Origin: Fructilactobacillus ixorae
Lineage (GTDB): Bacteria; Bacillota; Bacilli; Lactobacillales; Lactobacillaceae
Reading direction: 5' to 3'
Length of the DNA: 64,000 nucleotides
Assembly (NCBI RefSeq): GCF_024029915.1
Contig: NZ_CP097478.1
Coordinates: 558,001-622,000, forward strand
The position numbers and the translations under genes are program-made. The notes beneath the pieces were generated by a model, which did no database searches, was not told where the DNA came from, and saw only the letters and a program-made list of their open reading frames with translations. Below, piece after piece: positions 52,140-62,190 of this stretch; the first letter of the stretch is position 1; every line of letters begins with the position of its first letter.

Positions 52140-52172
52140 AAAGTTCCACGTTTCCGTGGAGCTTTATTTTTT
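52140..52172 (+). terminator. terminator after padA
   Basis: AAGTTCCACG and CGTGGAGCTT arms, 4-base loop, T-rich tail. Confidence 0.8.
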
Positions 52173-52264
52173 GATTAGGAGTTGGTGGGTTCGTGAAGCT
52201 TGCGCCTGTTTTTTGGCGCTAGATAGGTTACAATTGTTGATAAGTTTATAGAGGAGAAGGATTA

Positions 52265-54379
52265 ATGACAGCAGACAAACAAACCCCGTGGTTTAAGCGC
52301 ATGCTGAGCACCATTTGGCATTATTGGTGGCGGTTTTGGCGCCGGTTTCATTTGACGCGGTGGTTAATTATCGTGGTACTCGTAATGACGCTCATCTCGG
52401 TAACTTACTTAACGATTGTGGCTAAGACGGCTCACGTCCGAGATTTACAGGCGAACCTTTCCCGCTCAACTGAAATTTATGATCAGGAAGGGGCCCCCGC
52501 TGGTAAACTGTACGCCCAAAAGGGAACCTATGTAAAAGCGGATAAAATCTCGCCCCATCTAGCGGATGCGATTTTGTCAACGGAAGACCGGAATTTCTAT
52601 CGAGAACACGGTTTTTCGGTTAAAGGTTACGGACGGGCCGTAATGCTGGCCATTACGAACCGGTTAATGGGGTGCAATCAGATTAGTGGTGGGGGAAGTA
52701 CCATTTCCCAACAGCTAGCCAAGAATACCTTTTTGTCACAGCAACAAACCATTTCACGAAAGTTTAAAGAACTCTTCATTGCGATTGAGATTGAAAACAT
52801 TTATTCCAAGCGCCAGATTCTGACGATGTATATGAACAATGCCTACTTTGGAAATGGGGTCTATGGGGTTCAAGACGCTTCGCGCAAGTACTTTGGGATG
52901 GATGCCGATGAATTACCCGTTCAGGACGCGGCCGTGTTAGCCGGCATGTTGCAAAATCCTAGTAATAATCCGATTGATCGTCCGGCGGCCGCCAAGCAGC
53001 GGCGGAACGTGGTATTACAGCTCATGGCGGATAACCATAAAATTCCACAGAGTAAGGTCAAGACCTACCAGGCGATGCCATTAGGCACCAAGGATACCTT
53101 TAACGTTGGGAATAATTACCGGTATCCGTACTATTTTGATGCCGTCATTAACGAGGCTATCAATAAGTACGGACTATCGGAAAAAGCGATTATGAACAAC
53201 GGGTATAAAATTTATACCAATTTGAACCAACAGCAACAGCAGAGTTTTCAAACGAACTTTAAAAATCCGAACCTCTTCCCCCAGAATGCGGCGGATGGCA
53301 CCGAGGTTCAAGCGGCCTCCGTGGCCGTTGATCCTAAAACAGGTGGGGTGCAAGCGGTTGTTGGTGGACGGAATCAAGACGTCTTTCGGGGCTTTAACCG
53401 GGCGACGGACATCAAGCGGCAACCGGGCTCTACAATGAAACCACTTGCGGTGTACACTCCCGCCTTGGAAAATGGGTTTAAATATGATTCCGAACTCGTA
53501 AATAAAAAGTTGTCTTATGGAAAAAATCGGTATACACCTAAAAACATTAACGATGTTTACACTGGCAAGGTGCCAATGTATAAGGCACTGGCTCAAAGTT
53601 TGAATGCACCGGCTGTGTGGACGTTGGATCAAATTGGCGTAAACAAGGGGTACGAATCCGTCCAGAAGTTCAACCTTCCAGTTACTAAAAAGGACGATAA
53701 CCTAGCGCTTGCGTTAGGAGGTTTATCGACGGGAGTTTCTCCGCAACAGTTGGCGGGGGCTTACACGGCCTTTGCGAACCAGGGGAAATTAACGAAGCCG
53801 TTCTACATTACTAAAATTGTGGATTCAACCGGGAAAACGGTTGTTAATAACGAGGGGGCAACGCCCAGTCAGATTATGTCACCTGACACGGCCCGTCAGA
53901 TGACCAGTATGATGCTGGGAGTCTTTAACTATGGAACGGGAACCACGGCAAAACCAGCTGGATATCAGGTGGCCGGGAAGACGGGAAGTACGGAAGCCGA
54001 TAGCAGTACCGATGCAGATGCTACTCGGGATAAATGGATCGTGGGATATACGCCCGACGTGGTCGTTGCGACCTGGGAAGGGTTCGATAGCACCAATGCC
54101 GATCACCATCTAGAAAATTTGAGTGGAACTGGAGTTAATTCGCTCTTTAAACACCAAATGGAACAAATCTTGCCAACGACCGACCAGCGGCAGTTTAAGG
54201 TGCGGGATTCAGCGTCCTTAGTAGCTGCTAAGCAACAGCGAGCACGTCGCGCAACTGATCCTACCAGTGACTCCAGCTGGGTGCAACGAGCAGAAACGTT
54301 GAACAGTAAGGTTTGGGATAAGGGAGGTTCATTAACGGCCAAGGCCGTGCAGAAAGCGCGGAGTTTGTTAGGCTTTTAA
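52265..54379 (+). CDS. class A penicillin-binding protein (bifunctional)
   Basis: Peptidoglycan glycosyltransferase plus transpeptidase, 704 residues. One N-terminal transmembrane helix (LIIVVLVMTLISVTYLTIV), then a GT51 domain with STEDRNFYREHG and GGGSTISQQLAKNTFL. The transpeptidase domain shows RQPGSTMKPLAVY (S-x-x-K), SLNAPAVW (S-x-N) and AGKTGSTE (K-T-G), all intact. It resembles the PBP2A/PBP1A group. Cytoplasmic tail basic. Followed by yheA and the yhaO-yhaN genes. Confidence 0.92.
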   Translation: MTADKQTPWFKRMLSTIWHYWWRFWRRFHLTRWLIIVVLVMTLISVTYLTIVAKTAHVRDLQANLSRSTEIYDQEGAPAGKLYAQKGTYVKADKISPHLADAILSTEDRNFYREHGFSVKGYGRAVMLAITNRLMGCNQISGGGSTISQQLAKNTFLSQQQTISRKFKELFIAIEIENIYSKRQILTMYMNNAYFGNGVYGVQDASRKYFGMDADELPVQDAAVLAGMLQNPSNNPIDRPAAAKQRRNVVLQLMADNHKIPQSKVKTYQAMPLGTKDTFNVGNNYRYPYYFDAVINEAINKYGLSEKAIMNNGYKIYTNLNQQQQQSFQTNFKNPNLFPQNAADGTEVQAASVAVDPKTGGVQAVVGGRNQDVFRGFNRATDIKRQPGSTMKPLAVYTPALENGFKYDSELVNKKLSYGKNRYTPKNINDVYTGKVPMYKALAQSLNAPAVWTLDQIGVNKGYESVQKFNLPVTKKDDNLALALGGLSTGVSPQQLAGAYTAFANQGKLTKPFYITKIVDSTGKTVVNNEGATPSQIMSPDTARQMTSMMLGVFNYGTGTTAKPAGYQVAGKTGSTEADSSTDADATRDKWIVGYTPDVVVATWEGFDSTNADHHLENLSGTGVNSLFKHQMEQILPTTDQRQFKVRDSASLVAAKQQRARRATDPTSDSSWVQRAETLNSKVWDKGGSLTAKAVQKARSLLGF

Positions 54380-54428
54380 CGCTTAGTATGTTAGAATAAA
54401 GGTAGCTTAAACTAAGAGGAGAGTTATT

Positions 54429-54776
54429 ATGTCAGATCATAAAATTATGGAACAAGCTAAGAAAATGCAAGAAACAGTCGTTAAATCAGAAGAATTTACG
54501 AACCTAAAGAATGCCTTTGATGCATTGAAAAACGAAAAGGAATCCTACAAGGCTTTCACAGAATTTCAACAAAACCAAAATGACTTACGGCAAAAACAAA
54601 TGGCTGGGCAAGAAATTACCCAGGATGATATGAAGGCGGCTCAAGCATTAGCCGACAAGATGAACACGATGCCAGCCATCAAGGTTTTAATGGAACGTGA
54701 AAAGGCCATGGGCAAGTTAATTGATGATGCAAACATGGTAATTACTGAACCACTGCGTCAACTTTACGAAGGTTAA
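54429..54776 (+). CDS. YlbF/YmcA-family protein (YheA-like)
   Basis: 115-residue helical protein. The pattern of long amphipathic helices (KKMQETVVKSEEFTNLKNAFDALKN and NDLRQKQMAGQEITQDD) and the family phrase QNDLRQKQ fit the YlbF/DUF964 family, closest in context to YheA. Related YlbF-YmcA-YaaT proteins act with RNase Y in B. subtilis, but the YheA branch is not clearly assigned. Followed by a terminator, then yhaO. Confidence 0.8.
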   Translation: MSDHKIMEQAKKMQETVVKSEEFTNLKNAFDALKNEKESYKAFTEFQQNQNDLRQKQMAGQEITQDDMKAAQALADKMNTMPAIKVLMEREKAMGKLIDDANMVITEPLRQLYEG

Positions 54777-54780
54777 GCCG

Positions 54781-54814
54781 AAAGAGAAGTACTGGTGACG
54801 GTACTTCTTTTTTT
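54781..54814 (+). terminator. terminator after the yheA-like gene
   Basis: AGAAGTAC and GTACTTCT arms, then seven T. Confidence 0.85.
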
Positions 54815-54834
54815 ATACCAAAAAGGAGAATGGG

Positions 54835-56067
54835 ATGAAATTTATCCATACAGCGGACTTGCACCTCGATACCCCGTTTGCTGGTATCAAAGATGATGAG
54901 GCGACGCCAACCGAACTATGGAAAACGTTACATGATGCCCCCTATGCGTCTTTTACACAGATTGTGACCGATGCAATTGAACAACAAGTCGACTTTATGT
55001 TAATTGTAGGGGACTTATTTGACAGTAAAACTCAGAGTGCATATGCCCTTAATTTTTTACTGGAACAACTGGAACGGCTGCATGCGCATCACATTCCGGT
55101 ATTGCTCTCATTTGGGAACCATGATTTTCAGGCCGATGGGGGGGCGAAGTTCCAGTTTCCCGAAAACGTCCAGGTTTTCGGACGCGAGGTAAGTACCAAA
55201 CATTTAACTTTACGGGATGGAACTACGGTTGCTATCAGTGGATTTAGTTATGATCAACAGGCCGTCACGGATGACGTAGTGGCTGATTTTCCTGCTGGTC
55301 ATCAAGCTGATTTTACCATTGGAATGGTTCACGGAGCAGTTAAAACGGGCACGGATTCGCATTACGCCCCCTTTACCGTTCCAGAGCTGATTAATCAGGG
55401 CTACGATTATTGGGCGCTTGGCCATATCCACAAACGCCAGCAGTTAAACGCTAACCCGCCAATTAACTATCCAGGCGACATCCAAGGTCGGCATAAGAAT
55501 GAACCCGGGGAAAAGGGTTATTTATTGGTAACGACCAATAACCAGGGGATAACAACTGACTTTGTGGCGACGGCGCCCGTGGTCTACACTCCGATTGAAC
55601 TAGAAATTTCTAGTTCCATGGGAATGAACCAGATTGTTTCAGAACTAGTGGGCACGCTAACCAATGCCAATTTTCCCCAATTACAGTTGGTAAACGTAAT
55701 TTTAAAGGCTGGCGCAGCTGGAGTGCATCCGGAAGTGGCGCTTAATGCCCAAACTGGCATTTTATTAGGACAGGTCCAACAGGAATTGCAACATCGCTAT
55801 CAGCAGATCAATGCCTGGGTTTATGAAGTCAAGGTGGTTGAATCCGAACAAATGCACTTTGCTGATCTAGATGAAGCCTTTTGGCAGACGACCAAAGCCG
55901 CCGTTTTTAACCAGACAAACGTGAATCAATTGGCCAAAAAATTGTTCAAACAGGATTTCATTTATCAAGAATTTAGCCACCCCGGTGCGGTAGTCGATTT
56001 ATTGCAACAAAGTGAAACGTTCCTACAGGGAAAAACGGACCAGGAGGAGTTTACCGATGAAAATTGA
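54835..56067 (+). CDS. yhaO: DNA repair metallophosphoesterase (YhaO, SbcD-like)
   Basis: 410-residue Mre11/SbcD-type phosphoesterase. Metal motifs: FIHTADLHLDTPF at the N-terminus (D-x-H), VGDLFDS, SFGNHDF, and GHIHKRQ near residue 200. The C-terminal half resembles the YhaO accessory region. It overlaps yhaN by 11 bp, so the proteins are expected to form a complex like SbcCD. ATG preceded by AAAAGGAG. Confidence 0.9.
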   Translation: MKFIHTADLHLDTPFAGIKDDEATPTELWKTLHDAPYASFTQIVTDAIEQQVDFMLIVGDLFDSKTQSAYALNFLLEQLERLHAHHIPVLLSFGNHDFQADGGAKFQFPENVQVFGREVSTKHLTLRDGTTVAISGFSYDQQAVTDDVVADFPAGHQADFTIGMVHGAVKTGTDSHYAPFTVPELINQGYDYWALGHIHKRQQLNANPPINYPGDIQGRHKNEPGEKGYLLVTTNNQGITTDFVATAPVVYTPIELEISSSMGMNQIVSELVGTLTNANFPQLQLVNVILKAGAAGVHPEVALNAQTGILLGQVQQELQHRYQQINAWVYEVKVVESEQMHFADLDEAFWQTTKAAVFNQTNVNQLAKKLFKQDFIYQEFSHPGAVVDLLQQSETFLQGKTDQEEFTDEN

Positions 56068-58615
56068 AGCAGTTGAAGTTTATCACTATGGAAAGCTCCA
56101 CCAGCTCCATTTGCAATTTGATGAATTACAGTTAATTTATGGAAATAATGAGGCGGGGAAAACAACGCTCATTAACTTCATCCTGGATATCCTATTTGGG
56201 TTTGAACATCGGAGTCAAACCCACCCCTATGCACCAAAGGACAACAGTAAAATGGGCGGGAAATTAACGGTTTCCACCGGTCCGAACCAGTTGGTCATTG
56301 AACGGGTCGAAGGTAAAAATGGGGGTGAACTTTCACTGTTTGATGTGGCGGGCAATCCATTGCCCCCGACCCGGTTACAACAATTGCTAGGGCCAATTAA
56401 TCGTGATGTATATTACAAATTATTTTACTTTGGGGCCCCGTCACTAAGTGAAATTACCAAACTAACCAGTGAAGAGCTGGAAGATCGGATTCGTCGCGTT
56501 GGCGTAGTCGGCATTAATCAGTGGCTAAACTTAGAAAAAGAAATTAAAACCCAGGCGGGGGATTTGTATAAACCAACTGGGAAAAAGCCTGAATTAAATC
56601 AAAAGTTGAAGGAGTACGACCGCTTACAAACAAAGGTGGCGGATGCCCAACAACAGTACCCTGAATATTTAAAGCTAACGCAGGAATTAGGGGAGTTACA
56701 AACCCAGATTCAGCAACTGCAACAGCAGGAACAAACAACCCAAAAACAGCTCCAAGAACTTTACCGGGACAAGCAAAGTTGGTCGGACTATCAGAAATTC
56801 CAGCAATTGCAACAGTTGGATTTAACGACCAAAGCGGGGTTCACCTCGGCTGATTTGGAACAACTCCAAAGCATCGAAACCAAAGTTAATTATTTGAATA
56901 AAGATGTAAAAGCAGCGCAGGAGCAGTTAAAAGCAGATCAGCACCAACCAGTTCCTGCTGATTATCAGTTTTATTTGCAACATCAACATCAAATTGATGA
57001 GCTCGGGGAGCAGTTGCCGAATTATCAGGAGCAATGGCGTCAGGTGCAAAGCTTACAGACCCAGCTTGCGACTGAAACGGGTCGTCTGCGGGATGATGAG
57101 GCTGAAACGGGTGGAGCCAATGCGCAACCATTTTCGGCCTCGGATTACGCCCGGGTGCAAGATTTAATGCAACAGCGTGCCACCTTGCAAACGCAGCAAC
57201 AGCCGGAGTCGGCGCAATCTACGCGCACGATTCCAGCCACCTCGGACAAAGTTGCCTATGGATTAATGGTAATGGGAGTGCTCTTGCTGGGGCTCGGACT
57301 CCTGAGTGCGGGACTAGTGCAAGTTGTGTTAGCGTTGTTAGGAATTGGATTATTGGTGACCGGTGGGTACCAAAAGTACCACCAGACTAAGGAACAACAG
57401 CCGGAATCGCAACGGCCAGCCAAGGAACCGGTTCACGACCAATTGCAACAAATTGACCAGGAATTAGCGCAATTCGGAAACCAGTACCACATTACTGCTG
57501 TTCCACCACAACAGTGGTTGACGACGCTCCAAACGGGGCTCAAGCAGCGAGAGCAGCAACGAGCCCGGGTGCAAGCCTTACAGACGCAAGTAGATCAGTT
57601 ACAGCAGCAGGTCACCGCATACGTTCAAGCGTGGGCATTTTGTCCCTTTGTGGACCAGGTTATGAACCAAACGCCTGGCGAAGCTTTACAAACGCTGCAA
57701 AAGTGGTTAGCAACCCTCAAGGATGAACGGCAACAGCAGTCACAGGTTAGCCAACGACTTCAGGATGATGAGCACCAGTTAGGCAGCCGCACGACGGAAT
57801 TGCATCAGGCCCAACACCAATTGCAAGCAGCCTTTAAGCAGCGTCAGGTTAGCAACATGGACCAATTTCGGGAGGAGTTGGAAGCAGAACGAAAGCGTGA
57901 ACAGGCTAGAAGTCAGCGAGAGCAGTTACAACAGAAGCTAACCCCGGAATTAAAGGAGCACTTGCAAGCCTTTGGTTCAGAAGCGGAATTACAAGCACAG
58001 GAAACGCAACTGACCACCAACGATCAGGAGTTTAAACAGCAACTTAGTGATTTAGTTGAAACCCGAACTAAGAAACAAACCCAGCTAAAGCAGGTGAGTC
58101 GAGATGGAACGCTGGCCGAGTTGCGGCAGGAGCAAGCTAACCTGGAAACGGAAATTAACGATTTGACCGGTCAGTGGCTGGTCCTTCAGTTATCGTACCA
58201 GTGGATTGAACGGGTGTTGAACGAAGCTAGTCATGGCCGGTTTCCGAAGGTCCAGAAACTGGCACAGCAGTATTTTGCGCTGCTTACCGATCAGCACTAC
58301 CGCCAGATTCGGTACCAGAAAAAGTTAGAGGTAGTTACCAATGATGGGCAACGCTTTAACCTGGAAGAGCTGTCGCGTGGTACGATGCAGCAACTTTACT
58401 TAGCTCTAATTCTGGCCCTGACGGTGTCCTTCAGTGATGAGTTTCCGTTGCCAATTATCATTGACGATGGTTTTACCGAATTTGATAAAACTCGGACCGA
58501 GCACGCGTTAGCGTTGTTACAGGAATTAGCAGCCACGACTCAGATTATTTACCTGACGGCCGATGATCGGATTGCCTCCGAGTTAACTACTGCCAAGCTG
58601 CTTAAATTAGAATAG
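56057..58615 (+). CDS. yhaN: SbcC/Rad50-like ATPase (YhaN)
   Basis: About 852 residues from ATG 56057, with AGGAGGAG upstream. Walker A YGNNEAGKTTLINFILD near residue 35, then a very long glutamine-rich coiled-coil region (about 170-720) interrupted by a hydrophobic segment around residue 415 (VAYGLMVMGVLLLGLGLLSAG), so the protein is likely membrane-associated as in YhaN. C-terminal ATPase motifs: LEELSRGTMQQLYLALILAL (signature) and LPIIIDDGFTEFD (Walker B). Partner of yhaO. Confidence 0.9.
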   Translation: MKIEAVEVYHYGKLHQLHLQFDELQLIYGNNEAGKTTLINFILDILFGFEHRSQTHPYAPKDNSKMGGKLTVSTGPNQLVIERVEGKNGGELSLFDVAGNPLPPTRLQQLLGPINRDVYYKLFYFGAPSLSEITKLTSEELEDRIRRVGVVGINQWLNLEKEIKTQAGDLYKPTGKKPELNQKLKEYDRLQTKVADAQQQYPEYLKLTQELGELQTQIQQLQQQEQTTQKQLQELYRDKQSWSDYQKFQQLQQLDLTTKAGFTSADLEQLQSIETKVNYLNKDVKAAQEQLKADQHQPVPADYQFYLQHQHQIDELGEQLPNYQEQWRQVQSLQTQLATETGRLRDDEAETGGANAQPFSASDYARVQDLMQQRATLQTQQQPESAQSTRTIPATSDKVAYGLMVMGVLLLGLGLLSAGLVQVVLALLGIGLLVTGGYQKYHQTKEQQPESQRPAKEPVHDQLQQIDQELAQFGNQYHITAVPPQQWLTTLQTGLKQREQQRARVQALQTQVDQLQQQVTAYVQAWAFCPFVDQVMNQTPGEALQTLQKWLATLKDERQQQSQVSQRLQDDEHQLGSRTTELHQAQHQLQAAFKQRQVSNMDQFREELEAERKREQARSQREQLQQKLTPELKEHLQAFGSEAELQAQETQLTTNDQEFKQQLSDLVETRTKKQTQLKQVSRDGTLAELRQEQANLETEINDLTGQWLVLQLSYQWIERVLNEASHGRFPKVQKLAQQYFALLTDQHYRQIRYQKKLEVVTNDGQRFNLEELSRGTMQQLYLALILALTVSFSDEFPLPIIIDDGFTEFDKTRTEHALALLQELAATTQIIYLTADDRIASELTTAKLLKLE

Positions 58616-58618
58616 AAA

Positions 58619-58656
58619 CAAAAACACCCAGACACAGTAAGTGTCTGGGTGTTTTT
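58619..58656. terminator. bidirectional terminator between yhaN and prsA
   Basis: AAAACACCCAGACAC and GTGTCTGGGTGTTTT arms, perfect, 5-base loop. Confidence 0.92.
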
Positions 58657-58668
58657 GTTGGAAACTAA

Positions 58669-59553
58669 TTATTTTTTGGAAGTATCAAGGTAGCCAGAAA
58701 GAATGTTTTTCATGCTGGAATCTTCAATTTGAACGTGGTTGTCTTTTAGGACTTCAGAAACCACTTTGTGGACCGTGTTTCGATCGTTCAAGCGTTCGTT
58801 AGCTAATTGGTCTTTGATTTCGGCTTTATGCTCCTTCAAAGTTCCCTTCTTCGGGTGTTTAACCATTTCGATTACAACGTATCCACCTTCGGTTTTAATG
58901 GGGGTCTTGGAGTATTCACCATTATTTAACTTGTAAGCAGCTTTTTTAACGGAGTTGTCAACGCCAGAGGTTGCATTGTCAAAGCTGATTTCTTGACCAC
59001 CATTTTTCTTGGCATTGTCATCAGCACCATATTGCTTAGCAACATCTTTCCAGCTGGTTCCGTTGTTCAAATCAGAAATAGCGCTTTGAGCCGAAGCTTC
59101 ATCCTTAGTAGCCAGTTCCTTAACCGTTACCTTTGGTTGATACTTCTTGAATTGCTTTTCTAGTTGTTTGTTAGAGAAGTCGGTCTTATCAAGCACAGCT
59201 TCTTTTAACAAGAGATTGTTCTTAATCGATTCTTTCAGCTGGCTTTCCGTCATTCCTTGTTGTTGCAGAATGGTGTCGAATTGAGGTCCATACTGACTCT
59301 TGTATTTATCAAATTGCTTGTCAACTTCGGATTGTTTAACCTTACTTCCGTATTCATGTTCCAAACACTTGTTTAGAATCATCTGTTGAAGTTGGGCCTT
59401 CCCTTGTTGGGTTGACTTCATTTTATCGTAAAATTCTTCTTGGGTAATCTTACCCCCGTCAGTCGTGGCAACAGTTTTACCTTGACCACAGGCTGCTAAG
59501 GATAAACTTAGCAGGAGACCGGCGGCCCCGATGGCCCATTTTTTCTTATTCAT
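58669..59553 (-). CDS. prsA: peptidylprolyl isomerase lipoprotein PrsA
   Basis: Extracytoplasmic foldase for secreted proteins, about 294 residues. Start at 59553 gives the lipoprotein signal KKKWAIGAAGLLLSLSLAACG with lipobox LAAC; a longer frame to 59574 adds an atypical N-terminus. The parvulin-type domain is at about 140-240 (ATKDEASAQSAISDLNNG and NGGQEISFDNATSGVD), with flanking helical foldase regions. Position before hit and ecsAB matches Firmicutes order. Confidence 0.92.
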   Translation of the reverse strand: MNKKKWAIGAAGLLLSLSLAACGQGKTVATTDGGKITQEEFYDKMKSTQQGKAQLQQMILNKCLEHEYGSKVKQSEVDKQFDKYKSQYGPQFDTILQQQGMTESQLKESIKNNLLLKEAVLDKTDFSNKQLEKQFKKYQPKVTVKELATKDEASAQSAISDLNNGTSWKDVAKQYGADDNAKKNGGQEISFDNATSGVDNSVKKAAYKLNNGEYSKTPIKTEGGYVVIEMVKHPKKGTLKEHKAEIKDQLANERLNDRNTVHKVVSEVLKDNHVQIEDSSMKNILSGYLDTSKK

Positions 59554-59681
59554 AAACAAAAAATCCACATCCATTTCTTTAAATTTACAGATTTGTCTTA
59601 CCCAATCCTAATATAAATATAACATACTTCCTAATTTCTGCCGGCATTTACCCAGAAACTTAAACATAATTTAATCTGGAT

Positions 59682-60116
59682 TTAGAATTGGCTTTTGATG
59701 GCAGTTTGGAGGGCTTCGTACTGAGCGGCATCGTAGTCATTCGTGTGGTCACCAAAGTTAATTGAGAAGTCGTCAGCTTGTGAATACCGGGGAATCAGAT
59801 GGAAGTGGGCGTGAAAAACAGATTGATAAGCCAGCTTCCCGTTATCATTTACAATGTTCATCCCTGCAATATTAGGATTAGAGGCTTTAATTGCCCGGGC
59901 AATCCGGGGAATTCGCGCAAAGACTTGACCGGCAGTGTCGGCATCAAACGCGAAGATATCCTGAATGTGTTTTTTCGGGATTACTAACGTGTGACCAGGG
60001 GTTGCTTGCGAAATGTCAAGAAAGGCGAGGACTGCTTCATCTTCGTAAACGGGATAACTCGGAATCTGGCCTTGGATAATCTTACAAAAAACACATTGAT
60101 CATTAAGTTCTGTCAT
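59682..60116 (-). CDS. hit: HIT-family nucleotide hydrolase
   Basis: Histidine-triad protein, about 144 residues from ATG 60116 with AAAGGAG 8 bases upstream; GTG at 60125 is also possible. CVFCKIIQGQIPS at the N-terminus, HTLVIPKKHI in the middle, and the triad HAHFHLIP (H-x-H-x-H) near residue 99. Hydrolyses nucleoside phosphoramidates in known members. Divergent from ecsA. Confidence 0.94.
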   Translation of the reverse strand: MTELNDQCVFCKIIQGQIPSYPVYEDEAVLAFLDISQATPGHTLVIPKKHIQDIFAFDADTAGQVFARIPRIARAIKASNPNIAGMNIVNDNGKLAYQSVFHAHFHLIPRYSQADDFSINFGDHTNDYDAAQYEALQTAIKSQF

Positions 60117-60177
60117 TTTATTCACTCCTTTATAGAATTAATTATACACTAGATTGACCGAATGCTTGGAGGTGCTA

Positions 60178-60186
60178 TGGTATAAT
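60178..60186 (+). promoter_or_regulatory. extended -10 promoter of ecsAB
   Basis: TGGTATAAT is a perfect extended -10. Transcription would start near 60193, so the ATG at 60198 would be almost at the 5' end and ATG 60222 is the better start. Confidence 0.7.
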
Positions 60187-60221
60187 TAGCAATAAAAATG
60201 AAAAATGAGAGAGTGATACGC

Positions 60222-60989
60222 ATGACTTTAGCAGTTAGTCACCTGACCGGAGGCTATTCCGGAATCCCGGTGTTAAAAGATGAAACCTTTGACGTCCAAG
60301 ATGGCGAACTAGTTTCTCTAATTGGCCTGAATGGGGCGGGGAAGTCGACCACGATTAACCACATTATCGGATTGATGACGCCGTTTTCAGGAACCATTCA
60401 ACTGAACGGGTTACAAATTCAAGATAACGTTGAGCAATACAAGCAACAAATTGCCTATGTTCCAGAAATGCCGATATTATATCCCGAACTGACCCTCAGA
60501 GATCACATCGAGACCACCATGATGGCTTACAACTTGGATCAAACCGAAGCTTGGCACCGGGCAGAACAATTATTGCAGACGTTTCGGCTGGCCAACAAGC
60601 TTGATTGGTTCCCTGCTAACTTTTCTAAAGGGATGCGCCAGAAGGTCATGATTGTATGTGCCTTCATGACGGATGCCAAGTTACTGGTTATTGATGAACC
60701 GTTCCTTGGTTTGGATCCGTTGGCCGTTGATGATCTCCTCACGTTAATTGATGCTAAAAAAGCAGCTGGCGTCAGTGTCTTAATGTCTACCCACGTCCTT
60801 GATACCGCCGAAAAGCACTGCGATCGGTTTGTTTTAATTAACGATGGTCGGGTCAACTACGAGGGGACCATGGCAGAGATTAAGGCGCATTACCAAACCT
60901 TTGGGGACACGTTAACTGATATTTATCTGGGCCTGGCTCGAAACCAGCAAGCAGACCCCACTCAGACCACGGGTGATCAACATGCATAA
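60222..60989 (+). CDS. ecsA: ABC transporter ATP-binding protein EcsA
   Basis: Cytoplasmic ATPase, about 255 residues from ATG 60222 (GAGAG upstream). Walker A GLNGAGKSTTINH, signature FSKGMRQKVMIV, Walker B LLVIDEPFLGLD and H-loop MSTHVLDTA are intact. Pairs with EcsB, overlapping it by 8 bp. The Ecs complex is required for secretion and regulated intramembrane proteolysis in Bacillus. The identification follows from position next to hit-prsA. Confidence 0.93.
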   Translation: MTLAVSHLTGGYSGIPVLKDETFDVQDGELVSLIGLNGAGKSTTINHIIGLMTPFSGTIQLNGLQIQDNVEQYKQQIAYVPEMPILYPELTLRDHIETTMMAYNLDQTEAWHRAEQLLQTFRLANKLDWFPANFSKGMRQKVMIVCAFMTDAKLLVIDEPFLGLDPLAVDDLLTLIDAKKAAGVSVLMSTHVLDTAEKHCDRFVLINDGRVNYEGTMAEIKAHYQTFGDTLTDIYLGLARNQQADPTQTTGDQHA

Positions 60990-62190
60990 TTTATTTAAAG
61001 AGCGGCTCATTAACCATTGGAACCAGTTGACTAGGTACTTGCGGTATGTATTTAATGATTTCTTTGTCATTGCGCTGATGTTTTTTATTGGAGCCGTTGG
61101 GCTTGGCTATGCCAACTTTTTAAAAACCGTGCCTCCGCACGCGGAATGGGAAGTGCTGGTGCTTCTCGTGCTGTTGACGTTCGGCCTTCAAGTTGGGCGG
61201 TTAGCCACCCTCATTGTTGATCCAGATCGGGTTTTTTTAGCTCCCCAGGAGCAGCAGTTAACGGGTTACTTTAAGCAGGCCTTTTTGTATAGTTTTAGTT
61301 TGGCAGCTGGGATGCAAATGCTCGTTTGGATAATTTTGATGCCCTTTATTAGCGTGAGTTTAGGCTGGGATGTCCGCCAATTACTGGTGGGACTAGTCCT
61401 CATGGTGGGTCTAAAATGGGACTGGCTTAGTTATCAGTTTTTGCAACTGCGCAATCATGCCACCAATCCGTGGTGGCATCGCTTGGGGTGGTTAGTACTG
61501 CTTCCAGCAGTGATCATTCTGCTAGCCCTAGTGGGACGGACGGTCATTGCCTACGTCCTTACGATGGTTGCGATTGGAGTTTTAAGCTGGCGGCTTACAA
61601 AGCAGGAGCCTCCGCTTAACTGGGAACCAATTGTGGCCACTGAACAACGCCGAATGCGGCGGATTTACCGGTTCTTTGCCCTCTTTACGGAGGTGCCAAT
61701 GGTTGGTCCCCAACCGAAACGGCGTGCATACCTAGATGGATTATTCCAGCGCCTTCCTCACGACCAAGCGCATCTCTATACGAATCTATATGTCAAAACC
61801 TTTGCAAGAGACGGGGAGACCAGTTCGATGTACTTCCGGTTGCTCGTGGTGGCCGCAGTTATCCTTGGGTTAATTACGAATCAAGCCCTTTCCATCGTGG
61901 TGGCACTAACCACGCTGTATTTAACCGGGACACAATTACGGCCATTTTTTGATTGTTTTGATAACAACGTCTTTACCTATTTATACCCCGTGCGGTTTTC
62001 AAAGCGGGTACACAACTTCCGGCAGCTATTTAACTGGTTATTAATTATTGAATTAGTCGTAGCCCTAATTGCACAGGTAGTTGGGCAGGCAACCCGAACT
62101 ACCTTAGGAATTACCTTAGTAGGGGGGAGCTTCATCATTTGGTGGTTAAGCCATCGATTCTTACAACAACAAGTAAAACGGGAGAAATAA
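60982..62190 (+). CDS. ecsB: ABC transporter permease EcsB
   Basis: About 402 residues from ATG 60982, inside the end of ecsA. Around eight to ten hydrophobic segments; the N-terminal FKERLINHWNQLTRYLRYVFNDFFVIA and the cytosolic loop QRRMRRIYRFFALFTEVPMV are typical of EcsB. Partner of ecsA; trmB begins at the next base. Confidence 0.9.
   Translation: MHNLFKERLINHWNQLTRYLRYVFNDFFVIALMFFIGAVGLGYANFLKTVPPHAEWEVLVLLVLLTFGLQVGRLATLIVDPDRVFLAPQEQQLTGYFKQAFLYSFSLAAGMQMLVWIILMPFISVSLGWDVRQLLVGLVLMVGLKWDWLSYQFLQLRNHATNPWWHRLGWLVLLPAVIILLALVGRTVIAYVLTMVAIGVLSWRLTKQEPPLNWEPIVATEQRRMRRIYRFFALFTEVPMVGPQPKRRAYLDGLFQRLPHDQAHLYTNLYVKTFARDGETSSMYFRLLVVAAVILGLITNQALSIVVALTTLYLTGTQLRPFFDCFDNNVFTYLYPVRFSKRVHNFRQLFNWLLIIELVVALIAQVVGQATRTTLGITLVGGSFIIWWLSHRFLQQQVKREK

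Noticed and set aside
56886-57726. Frames on both strands inside yhaN
   Set aside because: The glutamine-rich coiled coil gives long antisense and out-of-frame ORFs by composition.
59554-59574. Longer prsA start at 59574
   Set aside because: It would put seven extra residues before the lipoprotein signal; the shorter form gives a normal signal and lipobox.
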